64,000 nt of DNA, taken from NCBI GenBank assembly GCA_964016985.1, contig OZ024823.1, positions 132,018,112 through 132,082,111 on the forward strand. Direction: 5' to 3'. Below are positions 1 through 12,052 of the stretch, one piece after another (the stretch's first letter is position 1; every line of letters begins with the position of its first letter). The notes beneath the pieces were generated by a model. That model worked only from the letters and a program-made list of their open reading frames with translations. It was not told the DNA's origin and searched no databases. This stretch comes from Anodontia alba. Its lineage: Eukaryota > Mollusca > Bivalvia > Lucinida > Lucinidae. Both the position numbers and the translations under genes were made by a program.

Positions 1-2007
1 TTTGGAGCATCCTTGGGATGGGGGAACGAAAAATTGCTAAAATGGTCATGGTCTGTAGACCAAGATGGCCGTACCGGCACAGTGGCTCAGTGGTAGAGCG
101 TCCGCTTTGTGACCGGGAGGTTGCGGGTTCGATCCCCGGCCGGGTCATACCAAAGACTTTAAAAATGGTACTAGCTGCTCTTTCGCTTGGCGCTCAGCAT
201 TAAGAAAGTAGAGCTAGAACTGGTCAGCTCAGTGTCAGTATAATGTGACTGGGTGGAATATCATGTCAAAGTGTCTGGGGCGTGATATTTCAGTGAGGCA
301 GCACTCTAAAAGTGAGCATTGAGCTCCCTGCCACATCTAGACACCGTCGCGATATGACTGAAAAAGGTTGAAAGCGACGTTAAGCCCAAAATCAAACAAA
401 AAACCAAGATGGCCGCCACGCCCATATATGGTAAAAACCTTTAAAAATCTTCTCCTCCAGAATCGAGAATGCCTTGGGGCTGAACCTTTGCAGGAATCAT
501 CGGGGACGGGAGGTCTACCAAAATTGCTAAAAGAATTGTCGTACGTTGACGTTTGACCTTTTTACGGCAAGGTCAAGTTTGCTTCCCTATACATTGTATG
601 GGAAAAACCTTTAAAAATCTTCTTCTCCAAAACCGAGCATGCCTTATGGCTGAATCTTTGCATATATCTTCGGGAACAGGAGGGCTACCAAAATTGCTAA
701 AATAATGGTCGTTCATTGACATTTGACCTTTTTACGGTAAGGTCAGTTTTGCTTCCTTATGCATTTGTATGGGAAAAATGTTCAGAATTTCAAACAACTT
801 CTCCTCTGGAGCCTCTGGACCAATTTTGCTCAAATTTCATATGGAGCCTCCTTAGGTAGGGGGAACAAAAGATTGCTAAAATGGTCACGGTTCCTTGACC
901 AAGGTGGCCGCCATGCCCATATATGGTAAAAACCTTTAAAAAGCTTCTTCTCTAGAACCGAGGATGCTTTTGGGCTGAATCTTTGCATAAATCATCGGGG
1001 ACAGGGGGTCTACCAAAGTTGCTAAAATAATGGTCATACATTGACATTTGACCTTTTTACGGCAAGGTCAAGTTTGCTTCCTTATGCATTTGTATGGGAA
1101 AAAACATTTAAAAATCTTATTTTCCAAAACCAAGGATGGCTTGTGGCTGAATCTTTGCATATATCATCTGGAACGGGCAGTCTACCAAAGTTGCTAAAAT
1201 AATTGTCATACATTGACATTTAACCTTTTTACAGTGAGGTCAAGTTTGCTTCTGTATGCATTTGTATGGGCCCCATACATTTGTATGGAAAAAATGTTGA
1301 TAATTTCAAATGGCTTTTCCTCTGAAGCCTCCGGGCCAGTGTTGCTCAAATTTCATGGGGAGCCTCCTTGGGCAGGAGAATGAAAGATTGCTAAAATGGG
1401 TATGGTCCATTGATCAAAATGGCTGCCATGCCCATATATGGTAAAAACCTTTAAAAATCTTCTTCTCCATAACCAAATAAGCCCTGGGTCCTAATCTTTG
1501 CTCAAATTATGGGGGACAGGAGATCTACCAAAATTGCTAAAATGATGGTTCTATGTTGACATTAGACCTTTTTACTCCAGGTCAAATTGGCTTCCCTATT
1601 TGTATGGGCCATATACATTTGTATTGAAAGTATGGAAGTGACTTGTAGATCAACAGTAGTTAAAATTGTTCTGATTGGAAATCTAAGATGGCCATCATGG
1701 TTTATATTTATAATATTTCCCTGCCACTGTGCTGTTTACATGTATAAAATCATGATTCTTCAGAAACCACTTAGCTAATTTCCACCAAATTTCGCATTGA
1801 TCCTTCTGTTGAAATGTGATTGATAGTTTATTCAAATGACTCCATTGACTATCAGGCCCATATATTCTTCTTCAAAACTAAGAACTGCTCAAATGATGAT
1901 ATTTTCATTAGTTGCGATGATAGGATTGGAAAAATGTTGCATAACATCTGTATGTCTGCAGTGGCTATGTCACTCAGGTGAGCGAACCGTGGCCCGTGGG
2001 CCTTTTG
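1..2007 (+). mobile_element. Helitron-like (pearl-type) element, 5' truncated by window edge
   Basis: Degenerate internal repeats of about 0.5 kb start near 59/403, 898 and 1413 (each with 'aagatggccgccatgccc' and 'atatggtaaaaaccttt'). Shorter sub-repeats carry 'gacctttttacggcaaggtc'. The element ends in 'actcaggtgagcg', a GGCCCGTGGGCC hairpin and CTTTTG. The minus-strand element at 45320-49018 has the same body and the same terminal hairpin. Assignment to Helitron-like elements is inferred from this architecture; no Rep/helicase coding is present. Confidence 0.6.
72..402 (+). mobile_element. tRNA-derived SINE (family A), full length
   Basis: The first ~72 nt are tRNA-like, with an A box (TGGCTCAGTGG) and a B box (GGTTCGATCCC). 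A tRNA-unrelated body follows, ending in 'gttgaaagcgacgttaagcc' and an A-rich tail. It is flanked by a 13-bp target duplication, ACCAAGATGGCCG (59-71 and 403-415), and lies inside the repeat element spanning 1-2007. It has the structure of a retroposed copy and not of a functional tRNA gene. Confidence 0.92.
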
Positions 2008-2232
2008 TTTTTGTTTTGTTATTGTTTGGTCAGATATTGAAATATAGGAAAAACAAATCAGCCAAAGCTTCATATGAGCTTGTAGTATAGCCATGCTTCT
2101 GTCGTGCGTCCTCCATCCAAAAGCACTTCTCCCTATTTTCCCAGGAGGAAGAAGTCACTTCTTCCTTAATTTCTGGGCCAGCTTGGACCCTTAGTTTACA
2201 GTTCAATAAATGTCAGCAGAGTTATGCCCCTT

Positions 2233-2237
<5 letters not shown>

Positions 2238-2271
<34 letters not shown>
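2238..2271. repeat. Poly(T) tract, 34 nt
   Basis: Uninterrupted T run. No SINE body adjoins it, so its origin is unclear. Confidence 0.9.
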
Positions 2272-2389
2272 CCAAATAATTCTACTTACAGTTTACATCT
2301 GGAGCACTGAATTATACAGGAGTCAGTTTATGTGCTTACATCTTATTACTTGCCACGGGCATATAATGTCCCGCTTGCAGAGCTCTTGT

Positions 2390-2696
2390 TTCCCAAGAGA
2401 ATAGGATTTGACATTTCATGCAAGACAATTTGGATGAAATGTCAAGTCCTATTTTCTTTTCATGCAGATTGTCTCCTAAAAACAATTTGCATGAAATGCC
2501 AAATCCTGTTTTCTGGGAAAAATAAGAAAAATATGTCAAAATGTTGTCTGCTGAAAATTTACCCAGAATCCAAATATTGATAAGGAATCTTGAGTATTTG
2601 ATGATAATTCTGGGATAAATTTTGCCGCATCTGATCTGAGCCTGCACTGTTTGCTAATTACGGTACCCTTTTACGGGTCTCCCGACTGCAATGGGT
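2390..2696. mobile_element. Degraded TTAA-type MITE remnants (hairpin family P7 followed by half a P4)
   Basis: 2390-2575 holds several copies of 'gacatttcatgcaaattgtc' arms of the P7 family, rearranged. 2600-2696 is the right half of a P4 element ('gtctcccgactgcaatggg') ending at an intact TTAA (2697-2700). Confidence 0.6.
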
Positions 2697-3299
2697 TAAT
2701 GATGACCTTATGCCTAAGACTTTAGTATTATATTTTATAGTAAGTATTTTTGTTGTTTTTTAAACATTCAATCAGGTGAGTTATACTGTCTTGCAACAGC
2801 TCAGATTTGTTGATATTTTTTATAGATTTATATTCTGTGTTTGTGCCATTGTAACTGTAATTGTGGTTTTATTAATTGGTTGTATATTTATGTGCTGATG
2901 CATAACTAACAATTTGTAAGCAGGTTCTCTGAACATTGTTATTTTGGAGATAAATGTTGATCTTTTTGTCTCAAATGAGCTATGTTGGTCACCATTCACT
3001 CATCATCTCTGCAGCTAGAGCCATTTAATCTTTTTTTAAAAACTATTTCTTAAAACAGCTGAGGCAGTATAAACCTAATTTTACTTGGATGAAGAATTAC
3101 ATGTCCCTTTCCTCCTCCCATCCACCTCCATCCGGTTGAGAGACATATTGCTTTTGCCATATCCGGATGCTCATACATCTGTCTGTCTGCCACAAATCAT
3201 ATCTGCTCCATAACTTTACAACCACTGAAGATATTTTCACTAAGCATCTTGCAAGTCACTTTTCATCTTTAATCTTTAATGCTGGAAGGAGTTTGTGGG
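2697..3299. other. No gene or known repeat recognised
   Basis: AT-rich, with stops in all frames at short intervals. I see no splice-flanked open segment, RNA gene or clear repeat. Confidence 0.5.
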
Positions 3300-6262
3300 A
3301 GGGGGAGGGGTCAAAATATTATACTATAATATATTGGCCCACCCCTGACTTTGACCAAGCAATCATAATAGATTGCTAGAAATAATGCAAAATGGTTCAT
3401 TTTAACATAAAAACCGAAATAAAAAACATTTTAATAAGATGGCGTCCTATTTGACTTTTTGAGGGGTAGGAAGGGGGTGGGGGGTAAAAATATTATACCA
3501 TAATATTTTGACCCACCCCTGGATTTGACCCCGGCAATCATAATAGATTGCTAGAAATACATGAAATGTGAATGGCTTATTTTAACATGAAAACCTAAAT
3601 AAAAAACGTTTTAATAAGATGACGTCCTATTTGACTTTTTGAGGGGTAGGAGGGGGGTGAGGGGGGGGGGGGGTCAAAATATTGTACCATAATATATTAA
3701 CCAGCCCCTGGATTTGAACAGGCAGTCATAAATGATTGCTGTACCAATGTGAAATGATTACTTTTATCATGAAGACCTGGAAATGCATTTTCATGGAGTG
3801 ACATCTCCTTTGACTCTTTGATGAGGGGGTTGGGCTGTGGGGTGGCGGAGAGGGGTCAAAATATTATACCATAATATATTGACCCACCCCTAACTTTGAC
3901 CAGGCAATCATAGTAGATTGATATAAATAATGCGTAATGTTTCATTTTAGCATGAAACCCTAAATAAAAAACATTTTAAAAAGCTGAAGTCCTATTTGAC
4001 TTTTGAGGGGTAGGATTGCGGGGGGTGGGGGAATGGGGCGGGGGGGTCAAAATATTATACCGTAATATATTGACCTGCCCCTGGCTTTGATCAGACATTC
4101 GTAATAGATTGCTAGGAATAATGCAAAATGGTTCATTTTAACATGAAAACCTAAAGAAAAAATTGACTTTTTTTGGGGTAGGATGGGGGTGGGAAAGGGG
4201 TCAAAATATTATACTGTAATATATTCACCCATTATGACTTTTGCCCAGGCAATCATAATAGATTGCTAGAAATAATGTAAAATGGCTCCTTTCATCATGA
4301 AAGCCTCAAAAAAAAAAAAAAAAAGCATTTTCATAAAATTACATCCAATTTGACTTTATTAGTGGTGGTGGTGGTGCTTGGGGTCAAAATATTATACCAT
4401 AATATATTGACTTGCCCCTGGATTAGAACAGGCAATCATAAATGATCCCTGTAAATAATCTGAAATGATTTATCGTTTAAACCTACAAAAAAGCATTTTT
4501 AATAAAATGACGACCTGTTTGACTTTTTAAGTGGTAGGACAGGGGTGTATGTGTGTGTAGGATGGGGGTGTATGTGTTATACCGTAATATATTGACCTGC
4601 ACCTGGATTTGAACAGGCAGTCATAATATTTCGACCTCCCCCCCCCCTCCCCACCCACCCATCAACTTCCTACCCCTTACAAAGTCAAATAGGATGTCAT
4701 TTTATCAAAATGTTTTTTGTAGGTTTTCATGTTAAAATGAACCATTTCACATTATTTACCATTATGATTGCCCGATCAAATCCAGGGGCAGGTCGATATA
4801 TTATGGTATAATAATTTGACCCCCCCCACCCCCCATCTCTCCCCCCCCCCCCCCCCCCCTTCTATGAAAATGCTTTTTTTTTAGGTTTCATGGTAAAAGG
4901 AACTTTTTCACATTATTTCTAGCAATGTTTTATGATTGCCTAATCAAAGTCAGGGGCGGGTCAATATGGTATAAAAGTCAAATAGGATGTCATTTTATCA
5001 AAATGCTTTTTTTGTAGGTTTTCGTGTTAAAATGAACCATTTCACATTACTTACGGTTATGATTGCCTGTTGAAATCAAGGCATGGGTCAATATATTATG
5101 GTATAATATTTTGACCCCTTCCTATCTCCCATCCCTCAAAAAGTGAAATAGGACATCATTTTATGAAAATGTTTTTTTTTTAGGTTCATGGTAAAAGGAA
5201 CTATTTCACATTATTTCTAGCAATGTATTATGATTGCCTAGTCAAGGTCAGGGGCAGTCAATATATTATGGTATAATATTTTGACCCAACCTCCACCTCC
5301 TGCCCTTCAAAAATTCAAATAGGATGTTATTTTATCAAAATGCTTTTTATAACCCCGGTATACGAAGTATGCAATGGAGGTGTATAGTTTTTGTCTTTTC
5401 TGTGTGTCTGTCAGTCTGTCTGACAGTCAGTCAGTCTGTCTTGTTAACATTTATTTTGTGTCAAAGGTATCTCAGGGACTACTTAACCTACAAACTTGAA
5501 ATTTTGTACACATGACAAGTATGACTAGTTGTATTGTGGGAAAGAAAATAAGGGCCATGGGGCCAGGACCCTTAGAGTTATTTCCCTTTGTTGTTCTGGC
5601 TATACTGAAGGCCAAGGCATATGAAGTATGCAATGAGGGTATATAGTTTTTGTCTTTTCTGTGTCTGTCAGTCTGTGTGTCAGTCAGTCTGTCTGTTAAC
5701 ATTTATTTTGTGTCAAAGATATCTCAGGAATTACTTTACCTAGAAACTTGAAATTTTGTACACATGACAAGTATGACTAATTGTATTGTGGGAAAGAAAA
5801 TAAGGGACATGGGGCCAGGTCCCTTAGAGTTATTTCCCTTTGTGGTTCTGGCTATACTGATGGCCATGGCATTTATTTGTGTCAAAGATATCTCAGGAAC
5901 AACTTTACCTAGAAACTTGAAATTTTGTACACATGACAAGTATGACTAGTTGTATTGTGGGAAAGAAAATAAGGGCCATGGGGCCAGGTCCCTTAAGAGT
6001 TATTTCCCTTTGTTATTCTGCCTATACTGATGGCCATGGCCGGGGGTATTAGTGAGCATATGCTCACTTCATGGTCTAGTTTTGTAGGTTTTCATGTTAA
6101 AATGAACCGTTTCACATTATTTACGATTATGATTGCCTGTTCAAAGCCTGTTCATGGTAAAAGGAATTATTTCACATTATTTCTAGTAATGTATTATGAT
6201 TGTCTAGTCAAGGTCAGAGGCGGGTCAATGTATTATGGTATAATATTTTGACCCCCCAAACC
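3300..6262. repeat. Large inverted tandem array of ~180-bp units
   Basis: About eight units in direct orientation (starts near 3309, 3487, 3671, 3853, 4044, 4197, 4380, 4570) share 'ggtcaaaatattataccat', 'ggcaatcataatagattgct', 'cctatttgactttttgaggg' and a G-rich linker. From about 4625 the same unit continues in inverted orientation, with C-rich linkers, to 6262. The right arm is interrupted at 5346-6075. The axis lies near 4620-4640. Several linkers are homopolymer G or C runs (e.g. 3658-3672, 4838-4859). Confidence 0.85.
5346..6075. mobile_element. Element with three ~220-250 bp internal repeats, inserted in the inverted array
   Basis: The unit contains 'acttgaaattttgtacacat', 'gacaagtatgacta' and 'gggccatggggccagg', repeated three times at 5460-6030. 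The left terminus 'aaccccggtatacgaagtat' has a counterpart at 54128-54165 (catacttcgtatgtc hairpin). Array sequence resumes at about 6082. The short open frames here are repeat-derived. Confidence 0.7.
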
Positions 6263-6462
6263 CTCCCTCAAGAATTAAAGTGGACAGATTATTTTCCGAA
6301 CATTATTTTTTATGCTATTTTAATAAATGAATCCATTCTACATGTGTTATATCATTCCTTAAGAAAGATAGTCGGGCAAGTCAAAATATTATGGGGCAGG
6401 TCAAAATATTACAGTAATATATAACCCGCGGGTCAATTTTTAGACGGGTCAAAATATGATAT

Positions 6463-6785
6463 GACACAGTGGCTCATAGGTAGAGCATCTGCTTTATGAC
6501 TGGGAGGTTGTGGGTTTGATCCCCTGACTGAGTCTTACCTAAGACTTTAAAAATGGTACATGCTGCTCTTAAACTTGGCTCTCAGCATTAAGAAAATAGA
6601 GCTTGGGGTCTGAACTGGTCAGCTCAGTGTCAGTATAATGTGACCGGATGGAATATTGTCATGTGTCTGGTGCCTGATATTTCAATGAGGCAGCTCTCTT
6701 TAAAGTGAACATTGAGCTTGCCACATCCAGACACTGTCACAATATGACTGAAAGATTGTTAATAGTGATGTAAAACCTGACTATA
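6463..6785 (+). mobile_element. tRNA-derived SINE (family A), diverged copy
   Basis: Colinear with 72-402 over its length ('tttgatcccc' B box; 'actggtcagctcagtgtcag'; 'gatatttcaatgaggcagc'), but the B box and head are mutated. A target duplication is not clear. It follows the decayed end of the inverted array. Confidence 0.85.
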
Positions 6786-6796
6786 TCAAAACAATG

Positions 6797-6828
6797 GAGG
6801 GTCGTTAAACCCCAACACAATCAGTCAG
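6797..6828 (+). mobile_element. Micro-SINE: 32-bp 3' tail insertion
   Basis: Contains only a SINE 3' end (gtcgttaaaccccaacac...). It is flanked by an exact 11-bp duplication, TCAAAACAATG, at 6786-6796 and 6829-6839. Confidence 0.7.
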
Positions 6829-6839
6829 TCAAAACAATG

Positions 6840-6950
6840 ACAGTAGGAGCAAGTTTGCATGAAATTTCAAAAGCCTGTTTGGGTGGAAAAAACAGAAAAC
6901 AATAAAAGTGTTGTCTACTGAATTTTTTACCCAGTATACTTAGCATTATC
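6840..6950. mobile_element. P7-type MITE remnant
   Basis: One decayed arm with 'tttgcatgaaatttcaaaa' and 'acccagtatacttagcatt'. The ends are lost. Confidence 0.5.
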
Positions 6951-7204
6951 TGAACTTTTATGGTAAGAATTACAATATTTAGCGCAAGAATTTGAATGGT
7001 CAGGCCTGAGCAAACAGTGTATAACCAGATCAAATGTCACAAAACTTTGTGTCAGATCAAGATCTTCACTGTTAGCTGTTCTTACACACGTCAGGTAGTA
7101 AAATGGACTTAATCAAAATTTAGTATGGTAAAGTGTTAAGGATATCCAAATTTTACGGGTGACGATGGTATTTTAATGAGATCCAAGAACACATGCTCAA
7201 CTTG

Positions 7205-7388
7205 AAAACCACCATATTTGGCCAAAGTATTTAAACAGACAGGCCTAAGCAAACAGTGTAGACCAGATTAGATGCCACAGCATCTGATCAGGATCCACAC
7301 TTTGCCACTTATCCAACAGCTTATTGACACATCAGCAGGTAGTAGAATGGACTTGGGCAAAATTTAGGACAGGTATGGTAAGGAATTC
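7205..7388. mobile_element. P3-type MITE with shared hairpin core
   Basis: The outer part reads 'accatatttgg...taaacagacaggcc', then the core 'gcaaacagtgtagacca', a loop, 'catctgatcaggatccac', and an end in 'aggtatggtaagg'. About ten relatives lie elsewhere in the window (e.g. 18928, 32613, 40681, 59388). Confidence 0.7.
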
Positions 7389-7389
7389 A

Positions 7390-7633
7390 GGGCCCGAGAT
7401 TATAAAACTTTTTTCATGTTCAACTCGGCTGAGCATGAAATATGTCCTGATAATAAATCTCAAATTACTGGCAATTGCAAATTTTTTCTTGCTAAATATA
7501 GCTGAGCATGAAACTTTCTCTGCTAATAAATATGAAAATGTCAACTATTGTTGGCATTTTCATATTTATTAGCAGGGAAAATTTCATGCTCAGCTGAGTT
7601 AAGCATGAAAAAAGTTTTGTAACCTTGGGGCCT
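7390..7633. mobile_element. Palindromic MITE, GGGCCC termini
   Basis: Terminal arms 'attataaaacttttttcatg' and 'catgaaaaaagttttgtaac' enclose a second long stem ('agctgagcatgaaa', 'tattagcagggaaaatttca'). The whole unit can fold into one interrupted hairpin. Confidence 0.75.
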
Positions 7634-7704
7634 GATGTATGAATACTTAGTGTAAATGTGGCACTTAGCCTGAATGCTCAGCTTTCTGGAGCTCTGAAAT
7701 TCTA

Positions 7705-7924
7705 CACCACAACCTCTTTATAACACTGTTGTTGGGGTCCAAAGCATAAACCGTGCTAGTTAAACAACCATGTTAAATCCAAACAAAAAGGTATAGATTA
7801 TATTGAAAAATGACCATTTATGGTCATTTTTCAATATAATCTATACATTTTTGGGAATTATCTTTGAACCGTGTTATATCCAAAACTGTGTTATAACGAA
7901 ACATGTTATAAAGAAGTTGTAGTG
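7705..7924. mobile_element. Palindromic MITE with TA target duplication
   Basis: The inverted termini 'caccacaacctctttataac' and 'gttataaagaagttgtagtg' are bounded by TA. At the centre, two perfect arms of over 20 bp ('agattatattgaaaaatgac') form a hairpin. A Tc1/mariner-type non-autonomous element is the simplest reading. Confidence 0.8.
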
Positions 7925-7926
7925 TA

Positions 7927-9157
7927 CCTTTTATTCTGTAATACATTTGCAGTCCTTTCTTAGGATGGTTCCTGAGGTTACTTTTGGTGAGGAAGAAAAC
8001 ATTTTCCTTGAATGTTCCTCTTATTTACATCACAATTTGTGGGACAGATATATATCACAATTTGAAAGCCGTATTAAATGATAAAAATGTGTATATCTCT
8101 TCTGCTCATGTTAATGGTGCCAAAGTTTGATGTGTATCAAAATCATACAGGGTATTGTGTACATCAGTTGAGACACAAAATGAGATAGTTTACCTTAAGA
8201 TGTGTTCTAAGCAAAGACCCAGATCTGTGCAACCATCTTTGCTGTCTGCCTGAAGAAAGCTTGCCTCCTTGGCTATCCAAGGTGTTCAGACTGATCGGAG
8301 TCTTCACTGTGTGAATGTCAGAAGGTATAGTTTCTTATGTTGTGGTTCATTGATTTTCAAAGGTGTATACAGACATTGATTTGTTCATTTTGTACAAATT
8401 ATCATTATTTGGTTGATTTTGTACAAATGATCATAGATTGGATTGTTTTGTACACATAAATATTGATTGGCTGTTTTTGTATGCTTAATCATTGATTGAT
8501 TTTGTGAGAAAATATTGTTTTTTGTTCATTTATACTTATCCTGGCAATATTTCTGATGGTTGTGTGTTTATGTAGCAATATTCTGAGGGCTAGTAAGATC
8601 ATAGCATAATGCCAGGTAATACCATGCATGTACAATAAAAAGTGCATCTTGAATTCAAAATTAATTCTTACTGCAGAAAAAAGCCATGCTTTGACTAATT
8701 TAAAAGAAAAAGAATTTCTTTCTTTCTTTTTTTCATGAAAGCCTTCTGACAGGTAATGTTTTTTGTTTTTTTGTTGTTTTTTTTTTTAAGTAAACTAACA
8801 AAATGGCTAGCGATGGTGTGTATTGATAAAAAACCACACCTTCAAGAAAATGTAAAATGTCTCCTTGGTTAATTTACGATTCATTTACTTTTTCCTGGAA
8901 AAAAGGGCTTTACGTTTCATTCCAGTACTCTCCTTTGGAGCAGTTTAAAGCTCAGCTTTCTTGAAAAAAGAGCAAAATATTTTACACTGCCACCTGCTTA
9001 TTTTGTTTTCAAATGCTAATGGTCATTTTACCTTCAAAGTGCTAAAGGCTACTGGAAAAAAAAAAGAAAACACGAGAAAACATTAACTATCAGGACTTAC
9101 TGTGTATTCCTGTGCCATGACTTGAGTTTTCATTGGTGTAACTTATGTGCATAAATG
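7927..9157. other. Mostly unassigned AT-rich sequence
   Basis: 8205-8330 has a decayed hairpin with 'gcaaagacccagatc' and 'gatcggagtcttcac', related to the core of other MITEs here. 8370-8510 has a weak ~50-bp repeat containing 'ttttgtacaaat'. No gene is recognised. Confidence 0.5.
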
Positions 9158-9165
9158 ATATTTCC

Positions 9166-9642
9166 CATCCTCGGTAACCCAGGTGTGATCCATTACGTTA
9201 CACTTCATTCATCACCCCTGGGACAACTGACTGACGAAACGTCGTTTCCTATGAATATTCATAACACCAGGGAATACCTCAATAGCTAATCAAAATGTCG
9301 CTAACATAGCGCTACTCTCTTCTGCGGAAGATTCATTTGTTCTTCTTCCGTTACTAAAAATAACTCAGGAAAACCCGATAAACATTTTCGTCAGCAATTA
9401 ATACCATGCCTGGATTGCAACGAATGATATGATTGGATATTCGCAAAACAAACATAGAACGATGACGTTATTTGCGGAGTACGCCAGATAAAAATAGATT
9501 AAAATTTCTCATGGAAATACTGAGATCACCAATCAGATGCCCTCATTAATAATTCATGAGGATGAAGAAACGTAAGCGAGTTGTCCCAGGGGTGATGAAT
9601 GAAATGTAACGTAATGGGTCACACCTGGGTTACCAAGGATGG
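9166..9642. mobile_element. Long-TIR MITE with 8-bp target duplication
   Basis: Inverted termini of about 65-70 bp ('gtaacccaggtgtgatccat' against 'atgggtcacacctgggttac', extending through 'tcatcacccctgggacaact'). They are flanked by ATATTTCC at 9158-9165 and 9643-9650. The 477-bp interior is CpG-richer than its surroundings and has no transposase. The 8-bp duplication is compatible with a hAT-type element. Confidence 0.8.
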
Positions 9643-9650
9643 ATATTTCC

Positions 9651-11425
9651 AAATTTGACCAAATTAGCGCACACACCCCTATAAGCGCACAGTCAGGCAA
9701 TTCCGTTGTCTTCAAATTTCAGCCAGTGTACTTTTTGTCTACTTCTTCATAAAGACATATGTTGTGGGTACCCATTTGAATTGCATCCACTTGTCGATGC
9801 AATTCAAATAAGTACCCACAACATATGCTTTTTGTCTGTTTCCTCTTCCTCTTGGTGTCTGGGAAGGGATGTGGTTTGTGATTGTGGCACTCCCTGGACT
9901 TTTCTCTTACCCTTTTTTTTTAATAAAGAAAATCAGAAAAAATCACTCAAACACCATCAAAAAAGTCCTTTGCTGATCTTTTTTTATCTCACCTGTCACG
10001 TAGTGACAAGGTGAGCTTTTGTGATCACATTTTGTCTGTTTTGCGTCTGTCCATCCGTCCGTCCATAAACAATTTCTTCAAACGACATCTCCTCCTAAAG
10101 CACTGATTGGATTTTGACCAAACTTCACAGGAATGATCCTTGGTTGGTCCTCTTTCAAAATATTACAAATGGTTCTGGTCCATTGCACATCTAGGTCACA
10201 GAAGCTAAAAATAGATTTTTTAACTGAAAACTTAAAAAATCTTCTTTTCTGAAACCAGAAGGCCCAGGTCTTTGATATTTGGTATGTAGCTTCATCTAGT
10301 GGAACTCTACCAAGCTGTTCAAATTATAGCCCTGGGGTCAAAAATGGCTCCTTGCAGGGGGTCACTTGTTTTACATAGACCCATATAGGGAAAAACTTTA
10401 AAAATCTTCTTGTCTGAAAGCAAAAGGCCCAGGCCTTTGATATTTGATACATATCTTTGGCTGGTGGATCTCTGCCAAGATTGTTCATATTATAACCCTG
10501 GTGCCAAAAATGGCCCCGCCCCGGAGCTGACATGTTTTATGTACACTTATATAGGAAAAAACTTAAAAAATCTTCTTGTCTGAAAGTGCAAGGCCTAGGC
10601 CTTTGATATTTGGTATGTAACATTGCCTAGAGGTCCCTTGACATGAGTGTTAAAATTATGCCCCTGGGGTGAAAAGAGGCCTCGCACATAGGGGCGGGTG
10701 GGGTGTGGTCACTTGTTTTACATAAGAGCAAAAAGCCATTAGCACTGATAAGGCCTAGACTATCAAACTAATAGGGAGAATGGACCTGAAGAGTAGATGA
10801 CCTTTAAGTCAAAGGTCAAGGTCACCATGACCTTTAATACCAAAAAGGCTTACAATTCTGCAATGTTTATGGTCCTCACTAGTAGATGATCCTAAGGGCA
10901 AAGGTTAAGGTCACCAGGACTTTTAGTACTAAAAAGTTTGATAACTTGGCAATGCTTGGGGATAGGACCCTCAAACTTAGAAGAGATGTTGGTCCTCACC
11001 AGTAGATGACACCGAGGGCAAAGGTCATGGTCAAGGTCACCATGACCTTTATTAAAAAGCTTATAACTGGACAGTACTTGAGGCTAGAACACTTGAATTT
11101 AATTGGGATGTTGGTCTTGATCAGTAGATGACCCTAATGGCAAAGGTCAAGGTCACAGTGACCTCTAGTACAAAACAAGCTTATAACTTGGCAATGCTTG
11201 GGGCTAGGACCCTCAGACATAGTAGGGATGTTTCTTCTGACCAGAAGATGACCTTGACAGCAATGGTCATGGTCAGGGTTACTATGACCTTTAGAACCGC
11301 ATCTCTGTTAGCAATGCTATGTATACCATGATTCAGGTGAGCAATATAGGGCCATCATGGCCCTCTTGTTTTTAAAGTATACTCTTAGTAGGTAGATACA
11401 TATTTTACCACAAGTTTTACCCAGT
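9651..11425. mobile_element. P10 element ('accgcacatacccctataag' family) interrupted by a Helitron-like element
   Basis: The left part matches 12053-12320 and 61403-61700, including the hairpin 'attgcatccacttgtcgatg' and the 'tgggtaccca' arms. The right part ('actcttagtaggtagataca') resumes at 11371. The insertion at 9985-11370 splits it. Confidence 0.7.
9985..11370 (+). mobile_element. Helitron-like element with ~118-bp internal repeats
   Basis: Starts 'tctcacctgtcacgtagtga' and ends 'aggtgagcaatatagggcc', hairpin GGGCCATCATGGCCC, then TCTTG. Near 10720-11300 lie about five ~118-bp units with 'gtagatgaccct', 'aaggtcaaggtcac' and 'cttataacttggcaatg'. The related sequence at 12305 lacks the insert, which gives an empty-site comparison. 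Short open frames across it are not genes. Confidence 0.65.
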
Positions 11426-11556
11426 AGAAAAATCTGTACAGTAATAAAAAATATGGTATATATTTTTGTCAGTATTTAGCAGCAGCTTGGTGAGGCACTT
11501 CTAATGAGTATCCAGAACACATATTTTTGTGAAGAAATAAGAAAACTAATTTTCTG

Positions 11557-11781
11557 GGCCCAGTTGTTCAAAGCTCCGTTAGCTTAACGAGCTCGTTAAG
11601 GGTCATTTTGTTAACTTTTTTAGTGGATTCAATATACAATATTTTGATATTTTTTGCTGAAAAAATTGCAAAAGCTACTCACATTTTTTCAGCAAAAAGT
11701 TTCAGCATATTTGCGTTTCACTCAATGTAAATTTTAACGAATGGTTAACTAACGATGTCGTTAGCTTTGAACAACTGGGCC
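11557..11781. mobile_element. P1 palindromic MITE (GGCCCAGTTGTTCAAAG ends)
   Basis: Near-complete palindrome. The termini are GGCCCAGTTGTTCAAAG and its complement, and the central stem holds 'tttttgctgaaaaaattgca' with its complement 'actcacattttttcagcaaa'. The flanks are CTG (left) and CAG (right). It has inserted in sequence with P6-like arms (11485-11550). Confidence 0.85.
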
Positions 11782-12052
11782 CAGGATACTCTTATATGCA
11801 GTTATGATATAGAACACATGAGAAAAGGGTCTTTATCACAACAGGCAAACAACAAAGGCATCCATTTATAGAATGGATACTGTTGAATATATTGATGCAC
11901 AGAGAAGGATCTCATCAGATTACATGGAGTGCATATGCTGTTTTCAGTCTCCACTTAGCATATCTTAGACAAGATGTTGTTGTTGTTGTTTTCAATAAAA
12001 AAGTATTGCTTTTTTTCCTTATTTCTCCATAATTTCTGACTTTCTGCAGAGC
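11782..12052. other. Unassigned
   Basis: No gene or clear repeat, apart from a short (tgt)n run near 11974-11989. Confidence 0.5.

Noticed and set aside
72..145. Functional tRNA gene
   Set aside because: The tRNA-like segment is followed by a SINE body and bounded by a 13-bp target duplication, with a diverged second copy at 6463.
3300..6262. Centromeric or telomeric satellite
   Set aside because: Only about a dozen diverged units in two orientations, and no telomere motif.
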